Below, one piece after another: positions 37,201-49,200 of a stretch of DNA of 64,000 nucleotides (within the stretch, counting starts at the first letter, position 1; every line of letters begins with the position of its first letter). The translations under genes and the position numbers were made by a program. The notes under the pieces are model-generated. The model was not told where the DNA came from. It saw nothing but the letters and a program-made list of their open reading frames with translations, and searched no databases. Source of the DNA: Tiliqua scincoides (Eukaryota; Chordata; Lepidosauria; Squamata; Scincidae); the NCBI RefSeq assembly GCF_035046505.1, contig NC_089823.1, positions 230,414,604 to 230,478,603 on the forward strand. The letters are read 5' to 3'.

Positions 37201-40200
37201 GTTGTTTCTTGCTTAACAAGGGGGCATTCTTGCTTAACTGAAAACTGTGATGTTCAGGCAATCAGCCTGCACACTGCAGGGAGGAAACTAACTGAATGTT
37301 CAAGAAGCAAAACAGTTCCTACTTCCGGTTAATGTTCGCTTAGTCTCCCTCTAGCTTGCAGACTGGTTGCCTGCACATCATGTTTTTCAGTTAAGCAAGA
37401 ATGCCCCTTGGTTAAGCAAGAAACACCTGTGCTTCAAGTACTAGTAAAGTAAAGGTAAAGGTGTACCCCCATATCTGCAGGGGTTCCGTTCTGGAATCTC
37501 CTGTGTTTAAGTGAAACCACAAATGCAGACGAACCCCTGCAGAGCCCCTTGCCTCTGGAGGGTCTCCTAAGCCCAGCAGAGGCCATGCGCATCTGTCCGT
37601 GGCCTGTGCTGGGCTCAGACTGACTCTCAGAGTCAAAAACATATGACTTACAGTTTTGTTTTGTTTTAAACCAGAAGTGACATTTTAATACAGTGATGCC
37701 TCGCAAGACGAATGCCTCGTGCAATGATAAACTCGCAAGATGAAAGCGTTTTGCGATTTTTTGGTGACTTGCAAGACGAATTTTTCTATGGCCTGCTTTG
37801 CAAGACGAATTTTTTTCCTTTTTTTTTTTTTGGTTTGTTTTAAATCGCGCTTTGCAAGATGAAATTTTCGCAATACGATACGACTCGCAGAACGAATTAA
37901 TTTCGTCTTGCGAGGCATCACTGTACCTTATAAGGCATTAGGAGGCCCAGGTAAACTTCTTGCTTCCAGAGGGGGTGTGCATGGAGGAGCCCGCAGACCT
38001 GATTTATGGATAAGTAAATCCACGGCTATGGGATCTGTGGACATGGGGGCCCCCTGTACTGTAATTTCTGTGTGTGTGTGTGTGAGGGGGGGGGTTTGGA
38101 TCTGCAGGTAACTGATGGTCAAATCTTATCCAACTTTCCAGGACTGGTGCAGCTGTAATGCAGTAAGGAAACAGATGTTCCCATACCTTGAGGGGGCCTC
38201 TGCAACTGCCCCTCCACCACAGGATATAGCGCTTGCCCCATTGGCACCCCATTGGAAAATTGGATAGGATTAGGCCCCAAATTTGTAGCTGCTGGGGCTA
38301 CCACAGGATATAGCGCTTGCCCCATGGGCACCCCATTGGAATATTGGATAGGATTAGGCCCCAGATTTGTAGCTACAGGGACTACAGATTTGCAGAAACC
38401 GGAGAATGCTACTTGTACTGGAAAATTGCTGTTCTCTTGTTCACCCTCCAATTTCCTACTTAAGAAGAAATGTAGGAAGAGGCAGTTGGAGCAGCAAGCT
38501 CCTTCCTGCCATTCTTAGGGGAAAGGGGGTCCTTTGAGACCAAACACATGGTTAAATGTTCTCTTATAATGGTGGGAATAAGGAGATGGGACACATGACT
38601 GTAGTAGCAGTACTTAACAATTCATTCACTTCCATAAAGCTTCTGTGGAAGCCTCCCTGGTGTTAGATCAAATCTGAAAGTTTCCCTTCCAGAGAAGTGC
38701 TAAAGGCTGTAATATCATTGCTTTCAGTTCCTGCTGATCCAGTGACTGCTGATGACATACCTTGCACTTGAAAGCCTCCCAGATGGATAAGAGCAATGGA
38801 TTAGAGAGAGCAGGTGGGCAGGAGAGAGGAAGGCAAATTGGTAGCTTGCCATTGAAATAAGTAGAGGTGGCATCTCAGAACATGGTTTGCCTTGCAGATT
38901 TGTCCCATTTTTATGTATCCTGATGACACACCAACCTACGTGGGTGAAGGCTGCCATGATGCATTCTGGTTTAGTGCATGGGGAGATTTCACAGCACTGA
39001 TGAGCATTTTGCTTAAACATCTGAAGAGAGCAGTAAAGCCTGACATGGAATTGTACACTAAACATTCTTAATTAAGAGACCTGCTTGTACGAAACCTGTG
39101 GCAGAGGTAGAATTAGAATCTTGAACTTTTGCCGCTTAACTTTTTCCAATTATTTGAATATATATGAAGCTGGCATATAATGAGTCAGATCACTGAACGC
39201 CGTATTTATGATGCTGATTGGCTGTGGCTCTCCAGGCATGGGTTTTTCCTACTTCTACTTGAACTTGTTGACCCTGGGAGTTGTGTGCATGTTCTCTGCC
39301 ACTCAGATACAGCCCCTCCCAATTCTTCCTGGTTGGGCATTTGCCCATATGCTCAAAGGATCATTTCAATTCTTTTTCCAAATTTAATTTGGAATTTGAA
39401 AGTGTAATATTATCTGTGCATCTTCAGGCTTCGTGAGCCAGTTCCAATGGGGACCAGTTAGTTCAGTCAGCCATGATAGATGTTCACAGTTAGAGAATCC
39501 TTTTGTGGGCTGGGATAGGCTCCCAGAGTTCTTGGCAAAATGTGAGCGGAGGAGAGGAATATAAGGACTAATCACAGTTGCAAGGATATCAATGTGCTAG
39601 TAGAATAGAAACAAATTAACTAGTACAGGAGGCTGTATGAGATTAGATTTTGCATTACTTAATCCTGCATCAAAAGGTACCCGCTAACGCAGTCTGTCAG
39701 TCCGCCTTGAAATGGTTTTCGCATACTCGCTTTTAATGCTCTTTGAGCATTAAACCTATTAAGGACATTAAACTCCCTCCGATCCCTTCTGTATTAGAAA
39801 CATCCTTAATTGATCGCCTTATGCAAATTGGAAGTGATCACAAAGACAGAACTGGCAAGAAGGTAGGGTTTCTTTTTCACTCTATCAATATCAAGGAAAT
39901 AAGCCCTTTTCTGTCCAAAGTCACAGCTCATGGTCAGGTTGAAAAGTCTTCCTCTGGCCTACTTGGCAGTTATCCAAGCTCAAAGTTACAAATCAGCTTC
40001 AAGAGTGGAAGAAATAAAAAAAAAAAATCAGTGTCTTGCACAATCCGATCCCTGTCTACTCAGAAATAAGAACTATTATATTAAATGGGGCTTACTCCCA
40101 TGAAAGCGTATATAGGACCATAGTCTTAAATACACACATTTCGTATGCTGCTGTTCTAGAGCTGTGTTCCCATGGGCCTGATCCTAACCTGCCCTTGTGC

Positions 40201-43200
40201 TGGCGCAATTCTCAAATGCTTCTGTAATGCATTCTGAGGTGCTCCAGGGGCAAGTGGGGGGAGGGCTTGGTGTGACCCAGAAGTGGCTTTTGCATATGCT
40301 GCAATGTGGGCTTCCAGGAGCGCTAGGGACTATCCTCTGCCATCTGCGGATGGTCAAATCCATAGATGCCAAGGCTGTGGATGGCACTGTATTTTCTTTG
40401 TAGGTGGCATGTGTATGTTTCAGCTGTCATAAGAAAGGGATTTTTTCTTGCGTGAAGGGTAAATGTCTCCTTTAATCTAGTTTTTTGTATGTACATAATT
40501 ATTTTTACTATAACTTTAAAAAATGTGTTTAATTAAATGAAGATGATGCTTTTTACTTAAAAAAGAAATGTTTTTAGTAGATAAATCAAACAACTTAGTT
40601 AGATTCACCTATTGCAGCTCTAATTGTGTTGATTGGTTTATAAAGATTTAAGTCAACCTCAAAGTTATTCTGATTGGAGAGTCTGTGTAGTTCAGTAGTT
40701 AAGGGGTTAGATTTGAGGTCACTTTTATGCAGCCATTGAGCATGTGATAGTCGGGATACCCAATGACCAACCAGTTGGCCTCAAACACAGAACTCTGCTT
40801 GTCACATGCTACATCGGTAATGGTTCCCAGTTATCTGTGACCTGGTCACTTCCAGATTGGAATTACTGTAACATGCTCCATGTTGGCCTGTCCTTGAAAA
40901 GTGCTCAGGAACTTCAAGTGGTGCAGAATACCACAACTTAGCTTAGTCAGAACTATTTGTTGGAAGCGCATCATCCCAATTTTAAGTGGTTACATTGATT
41001 ACCTGTTTGTTTCCAGGCCCAATTAAAAGTGCTGGATCTGGCTTTAAAGTCCTAAATGGCATGAGACCTGCATACATGAGGTTCCACCTTGCTTGTATGT
41101 GCTTCCTTGCTCATTCTGCTCTGGAGCCTTGGTTTGGGTGCTATTATCACTTGAAGCAAAGAAAGTATCCACTAGGACCAGGGCCTTTTCCTGTCATGAC
41201 CCCAGTGTGTTGGAACACTATCCTGCTGGAGACCCAACTGGCCCCTATCGTACTCTTGCTATTTAGTAAGGAGTTTGAACAAGGATTGCATTGTTGGACT
41301 GGGCTTTTTTGTGTGACTGTTTTTATATGCTGTGTTTGGGTTTTTTTGTGTCTAGTAATGCGCCACTTAGAGATAGGGATTGGGACCGTGATCTCTGTTG
41401 TCAAGTGGCACTTGACTCAGTCTGGTCCCTCTGCAAGGGAAGGGATGCTCCATTCCCCTCCCCTTGAGAGGGTTGTCTGAATTTCCCAGAGGCAGCATGT
41501 GTCTGCTTGCTGGCTCTACAGAGCTCAGACTGATTGAAATTGCATCTCTTGTGCAACTTCTGGTTTCACAGAGAAAACTGGAAATTGCTAGAGAGATGTG
41601 ATTTCCCTCAGTCTGAGCCTCGCAGAGGCAGCGTACAGATATGCGCTGCCTCTGGGAGGCTCAGACAACCCTTTAGAGCAGAGGTCTCCAAACCCCGGCC
41701 TAGGGGCCAGATGCGGCCCACGGAGAGCCCATATCCGGCCTGTGGCCAGCCTCTGATCCACTGATAGCTTCTGGCCCAGTTGACCAAACACAACCAGAGT
41801 TGTGCTTGTGACGTGGGGGAATGGGGGCCCATTTAAGTGTGTGCTTTATTTCTTGGGCTGTGTTGGTGCTTGGAGAAATCTTGGACATTCATTCATTCAA
41901 GTTCCATCTCTAATGTACTTAAATTTTATATTTAATTTTTTTTTTCCGGCCCTCAACACTATGCCAGATATTTGATGTGGCCCTTCGGCCGAAAAGTTTG
42001 GAGACCCCTGCTTTAGAGGGGTGGAGAGCAGAGCTCCCTTTGCTTTTGGAGGGTTGGGGTATGCATCCCCAACAACCATGTGGCCACACACGGTCGTCAG
42101 TTATGCAATCCCGGTGTAAGCCAGAATGTTGCAGAGTGGCGTGCACCTGTATTTTATTATGATGTGCTTTAGGTTTATATTTTTAATAGATGATACGTTA
42201 CACAGATGGCTTTGTACTACAGATTGTTGAAAATATTGGGGTTAAAAATGATTTTTTTAAAAATAACCTTCTAAATAAAATAACAATTTTATGCAAGTAG
42301 GCGCATAACCTTTGCAAATGTTGATTCTTATCCTAACTCAGCCCTTGACTTCACTGGGAGTGATTTGTCTAAAACTTTGAAATACTTTGAAACTTTGAAA
42401 GCTTTGAAATAATTTCAAAGCCCCAACCTGAAAAAATGATCTATTCCATAGTTAACAGCAAAGCAGATTCTGGTGAGACACAGCAGAAAGTCCAAATTGC
42501 CCTGCCAGCTTGATTTTCCAAATAGACGGATAATGGCTCCTGAATGCATAGATTATTCATGATCATTTTCATACGCTTGATTCATTTGGCAATGTGACTT
42601 TGGAATTGTAAATAGAATGTTTTCTCCCAAGATTCTGGCCATTTCAGAAGGCACATTCTGTGTTCTCAAATGCCAGATTGTCTGAGGAGTAACAATAATA
42701 ACAATTCGCATTTATGCAGTATTGCTCTTCTGGGTGTTCAAAGTGTAAGTAACTCTTGTGTGTTATCTTGTGTGATAGACAAGGCTTATATGGCCTTTGG
42801 ATATGACCTTAGGATCAGAGGGAATAAGAAGGAAGGCAGCAGGGCTGGCCTTAGGAGCTGCAGGGCCGAATTAGAAACATTTTTACGGGGCTCCAGGTTC
42901 ACAGCCAAGGTCTGCAGAATCTTAGAATTAAAAAAATTTATTACAGACTTTATGGACGCAATCCTAACTCCTTGTTAGGCTGGTGCAAGTCTCTTGCACT
43001 GGGCCAGGAGGGTCACAAACGTGCCATAAAGCACGTTTGTGCCTCCTTGGGAGTCAACTGGGCCAGCGCAGGGATGTGCGCTGGCCTACGGAGGCTGCAT
43101 CCAGCCTCCATGCTGACCTGGGGAGGGAGGGTTGCGTTGGCTGATGCAGGGGTTGGGGGAGGGCAGGGAGACAGCGGGAGGGAGGGATTCTGGGGTGGGG

Positions 43201-46200
43201 GAGGGCAGGTGGAGGGTGTTCCAAGGGGTGGGTGGGCAGGGTGTGGGAGACGGGGCTGGGACCCAGCAGTTATGCCAGATCCCAACTCCGTTTCCCAAGC
43301 AGCTCCAAGCTGCTCCTTTCTCATCAGACTTGTGCCTTGTCCTGAGGTGTCAAAGGTCTGAGGAGACCCTTTGGGGCTGTGATGGCTTATCCGGAGGTAA
43401 GGGGAAGAGTGTCCCCTTACCTCCGGCTGAGGCACTACTGGCCCCAGTCTTGCATTGGATATAGCGCAGGGCTCCTGGCCTGCCTGTTTCAGCACAAGAT
43501 AGGACTGCGCTGCACATCTCTATGGTAGAATGGAAAGCAATAAAAATGTGCACTTAAAAATGCATGTGAGTTAATGGATCAAACAGATCTAGGCACATTT
43601 TAATATAAAATTGCATACAAGACTAGAGTAGCCCTAGCATGGGGGCTCCTTAGGTGTGGGGCCCAATTGGAAGCAATTGGTCCAGTTGGCTAAAAGCCAA
43701 CCCTGGAAGGCAGGACCTTGAGCCCCAAAGGCTGAGACCTGTTGGTCTGTTTTATGAGGGAGAATCCTCCTCCTTTGAACAAATGGGCATCCTCCCTGGG
43801 AGTCCTGCTTGGGATCCGATTTATACCACTATTATTAGCACATTCAGTTGGCAGCATCTAAATCTGATCTGGGCACGTCTGGTCAGGCAGTCATCCCTTT
43901 TCTTTCCCTCCTAGCGTGTTCGCTTTCGGCTCCCTTGTCTGCCTGCAGCCGGGCTTCAGCTGCTCTTTTCAGTCAGCTGGTGCCCCTGTGTTTGTCATCG
44001 TCTGTCACTAGAGTGACGCTCGTTGAACTTGACCAGATGGTGGCTGAAGGAAATTTACCCTACTGACTCCTTGCCCAAAAATAACAGCTTCTCGGTCCAT
44101 ACTCTCTCCCCCTCACTTGCTGATTTTGCTTTGCCTGCTGTTGTCTGCCCGTTCTTTCTAATGTGCTTTTGGTGACCTTTCATTGCTCTCTCTCATGACG
44201 ACACCTTTTAACTGTGATTCTGACTGAACCTCGGAGAGCTTTCAGTCCCTTAGAAGGGAAAGACGTTATCCCATGACACCCTCCACCATTTATTAACTGT
44301 TCAGTAAGCTTGATGTGGCTGACGGCAGCTGGAGGAGCTTCCACTGAAGGGAAAGAGAGGCTCTTTCATGATGCTGTGTAAGCACCTTGAAGAGCACACC
44401 AATTTTGGAAAAGAACCCTTTATCAAAATAGCATCTGTGTCATATAAGTACAAGGGCTTTTGGAGAAGTGTCTCATTTATGCACACCCCCGCCCCCCATG
44501 TTCCACAGTTGTGTGTCAGGCTTTATTCTGTTATCTCTACCTATTCCTGCCTAAATTGGAAGAATTGTAGTATGGTATCTAGGTTGAATTCCTATAAAGC
44601 TCTCTGTCTGTCTTTGAAGACAGTCTGGAAATGTCAGTTGGCCCAAAATCAGCTGCTAGGATTTTGTCTGGGGCCTGTTGATTGGAACATGCAGTTCCAG
44701 TTCTCTGCCATCTTCATTAGCTACCTATTTGGAGGCTCAATTAGAGCTGCTGGTGCTAACCATTACAACCATTAACCATTTTTGCCTAACGTTGCATATG
44801 CACAACATGGATCAAATGTGTACACCTGTGAGCTGGGCAGAAATGGGTTGAATGCCTAGGTCTAGATGCCTTCAAACTGCCTTTTTCCTTATGAAATTGT
44901 CTGCATCCCAAGGATTAACTTCAGAGGCCTGTTAGAGAAGTGGCTGTTAGTGAATACACAGGCCAACTCACATTTTGCTTCCTTAAACGTTACACCAATT
45001 CCTGGGTATATTTGGGGTGCTGATTCCAAAAATGGCATCCGTTTTGCCCTATCACGTCTAGTTTTGGAGATATAGTATAGCCTCATTAGTGAATGATTCA
45101 AGCAGCTTCCTCATGAGGAAGCTGCTTGAACCATTCACTAATGAGGCTATACTATATCTCCAAAACTAGATGTGATAGGGCAAAACGGATGCCATTTTTG
45201 GAATCGGCACCCCAAATATATATCAAACCACCTTAAAGTTTGGGAAAAACTTTTCTGACCCTCAGTTATGTAGGCCTGTGATATCAGAGAAAGGGCTTTT
45301 TTGGCAATGGGGTCAAAGATATGGAATGCCCTCCCCATTTCTTTCTCTCCCTGCCTTTCAGGGGTTGATGGCTGTTCAATCAGATTTTTGATGCTTATTG
45401 GCTGCTGCTCTTGGGCCCTCTTGGTTGTTGCTTCACGTATTGCTAATTATTTGTGTGTGTTTTATATTGTGCTTTTGCAAACTGCTTTGTATATACCATA
45501 GTTGTATAGAAAAGTGGAATGAAAACCTATTGCTCAGTATGAATTGGGCTAAAAAATCAGTACTTTCTGGATTGAGGATATTTGAGCACCTGAACACACA
45601 AGGGATTTCCAACATTTGATATTAAAATGTTTTCTTTTAAGATCCCATTACATACATATATGGAAAGGACTCTAATGGTTACATCCATGTGAGAGAGGAC
45701 TATTTGATCCCATCCTGCACAACACATTGGGTAATAAGCTCAAGAGGTCTTTTCATCACACTGATGTTGTGATAATGTGAGCTGGTAACTCTTCAGCACT
45801 GGTGGAGTGGCTTTCCTTCAGGGCACACAACCTGTAGGCATTTCAGATCAGTGAAAAGGACCTCTGGACTAGACTTCTAGATCAGACCTGAAATGAGCTC
45901 TGGCACATCTATCTCTGCGAAGTAATTCTAATACATATTTATTTCCAGGGGCTTAGGTAGATAGATGACAGGATTATTTATTTATGGTATTTATACCGTT
46001 CCCCCATCCCCACAGAGACATCTGAGGTGGCTAACAATAAAATATAAATACAGTTGTCTCCCCGTATCCATGGGGCTTCCATTCCACCCCCCCCCCTTGG
46101 AAACCACAATTACAGGGGAACCCTATAAAAAGAGCAGACCCCACATCCCCCTCTCCCATAACCTTTGTTTTGCGTAGTATCTCTGGAAGCACAGGTTTTC

Positions 46201-49200
46201 TTGCTTTAACAAAGAAACATTTTTGCTTCACTGAAAAGTGGTATGCAGGCACCAGCCTACACACTACAGGCAGAAGAAGAGCTTCCTGTTAATGTTCCCT
46301 CTAGTTAGTCTCCTTCCAGTTTGCAGGCTGGCTGCCTGCATGGCACATTCTTCAGCAAGAATGTTGCTTTGTTAAAGCAAGAAACACCTGTACTTCAGGC
46401 GATACTACACAAAAAGAAATGGGCGCAGGTGATGGCAGATCATTGAATCTGCAGATACTGGATTAGGCGATATAGGGAGAGGATGCTGGTATCACAAAAC
46501 AACAAATTAATAACAGTGCCCCCCCAAAAAAAAATCACCAAGAGCACATAAAGCCAATATATAAAACATCAACAGGTGGTTGAATAAAATTCACTGGTAA
46601 AATAATTAAAATTGCATTTAGCAGCTGCATAAGAAACAGTAAAACATAACAAAACAAGACCCCCCCCCCCGAAGCACCACAAGAATTGCACAGTTCGGGT
46701 GCCACCATAGAGAAAGCCTTACATCAAGTACCACTCAGCTAGCCTCTACTACTGTCCAGGAAGGAGCTTCCATCCTGGCAAGGCTGTCTAGAATGATACC
46801 TTGGTTGATGGTTTGAAAAGCCACTGCCCAGCAGAACCAAAAGGGTTGTACTCCACCTGTTTAGTTCCCACCAATAGATCATCCACCAACACTGTTTCAA
46901 TCTCAAAACTGGACCAGAAGCTGGATGGAAATAAATCAAAAAACCCAGTTTCTGCCAGGAATTTCAGGTTCTGGCTTTCTATCATCCTTGCCCAAGGATG
47001 GCAGATTTGAGACCAGTCAGTAGTTGCCAAGTAAGGGCCCAATTCTATCCAATTTTCCAGTGCTGGTGCAGCAGTGCTACTGGGTTGTGCACTGCTTCCT
47101 GCGGTGGGGAGGCAGTCACGGAAGCCTTCTCAAAGTAAGGGAAGGTTTGTTCTGTTATCTTGGGGCTGCATTGTAGTTGCACCGGTGCTGGAAAGTTGGA
47201 TAGGATTGGGCCCTAAGTTAGGTCCCACGAGGAGGGCTGTTTCTTATATGATTGAGAAAATATTTCAGATTCCTTAGTACCGAAATCCAAATTTGAGGCA
47301 TCCACTTGAGCGAATAGATGCCTGTGATTTTGCCAGCTTTGTCTGAAAGCATTATCTGATGAAGAGGTTGTAGTTCTGAGCCCCTCTGTTAACGTTCTCT
47401 TTGTTCTTTGTTTTTTCTCTTGCAGAGCTAGAATCCAATGGTGATTTAAACAATGATGATTATGAATACGAGGATGAAGCCAAACTTGTCATATTCCCAG
47501 ATCACTATGAAATTCCTCTACCCAATATAGAAGAGTTACCAGCACTGGTGAGTTGTTATGGAAGATGGGCAAAGACAGGGTTGAGGCAGGCTTTGATGGG
47601 AGAGTGGTGCTAAGGAAGGGGGGGGGGGAAACACCCCAAAACGGATCATACTCTTAGGTTTACTTTGAGTGCCAAATGAAGTCATCATTTTGGTGTACCT
47701 GAAAACCCCCTATATACAAATTATGATTAAATCATACAAGGGCACAATGGGGATGAATAAACATTATAGGGTGCTTTGGATAGTAAGGACCAAACTACAT
47801 ATACGGTGGTTCCCAAACTCTCTGGGAGTTGGGGAACTGCAGTAAGTCCTTGCAGGGAAGGGTGGAATGCACTGGGGCGATCCCCAGGATCGGCCACTGC
47901 CGGGGGTGATGGGGGCTTTGTTTTACTAAACAGCAGCAGCCTCTAGGAGATACTGGGAGCACTGCGGAAGCCTCCACAGGACTCCCCAAGCCTCAGGAAA
48001 ATTAAAAAATAAAGATCACGATCCACTTCCAGTTGCACGACTGGAAGTGGGTCGCAATTTTTTTTTTTAGGTTTTCTGAGACTTGATAAGCCCTGCAGAG
48101 GCTTCTGCAGGGCTCCCAGCACTCCCCAGGAGGCTACTGCTGCTGCAAGTGAGTAAAACAAAGCCCCTGGCTTGTCCCTGGCAGTAGCACAATCCTGGAG
48201 ATCATGTCACTGCATTCCCCCCTCCCTGCCCCTTGAAGGGGCAAGGGCAGAGCTCCTCAGCCTGGGGTGTCGCAATGTTCTAGTTTGAGAACCTCTCACA
48301 TATGATGACTAAAGTATTATTAGCCTCAATAGGCTTAGTTTTTCTTTAGTCCATAGCAGCTAAATCATGACCCTGTTTTGATTGGAACTGCAGTGGATTG
48401 GAGGCTTTAACCCATCTTTGCTGTGCTCCAAATCCAGTTACTTTAGCCCTAGAATTTACATATTAGTGCCCATTAGGGCTAAGAATGCTTCACACATTTA
48501 CACTGGGCCCATAAGAACCCCATTCTGTGTGTGTATACTGTACTTGGAAAACAGTCCCCCTGCATCTGGTGGGGCTTGTTCCTGGTAATAAACATTGGTT
48601 TAGTTCTTTTTGAGTGTGCAAAGCACCTTACATTAATTATTTGTTGAATCTTTCCAAGAATCTTCTACGGTAAATATCGTTATCCCCACATTGTAGCTGA
48701 TGCTGTGAGGGAATGACTTGCGTAACACTGTCTAGTGAGTCCCTGGTTAGAAGTTATATTCAAACTGGAAAAGTCTTGATTCACAGCTTAGTCACTTAGG
48801 TCCCAACCATACCTCCCCCTCCTCCCTGCTGATCAGCAGTGCCAAAATGGCTTGTGCTGCATCCTGCAGGAGACAGTCATGGAGATCTTCTCTGGGTAGG
48901 TGCCCACAGAGAGGAGAGATCTCCTTGAACGTGTGTTAGTGGAATCTGTGGTGCAGGTTCACATGGACCCAGATCACGGGTTCAGGTCTGAAAAGGGGGC
49001 TAGGTTGCTGCTGTTGCTGCCAAACCTACCGCTTCCCAGAGCTAATCTAACCTCCATCCATTCTGTTGCCACCTCATTCCAGCTACCCCCGCCCCATCAC
49101 TAATTCCGTCTTCTCCTGCCCCCCCATTCTACCTCCCACTACTGCCTTACCTGCATTAGCAGGTCTGCGATGATTCTCCAGCACATGAGGGAAGACTCCG

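Noticed and set aside
43013-43495. 160-codon minus-strand open frame
   Set aside because: Lies wholly within a GC-rich MITE; Pro-rich composition reflects GGGGAGG repeats.
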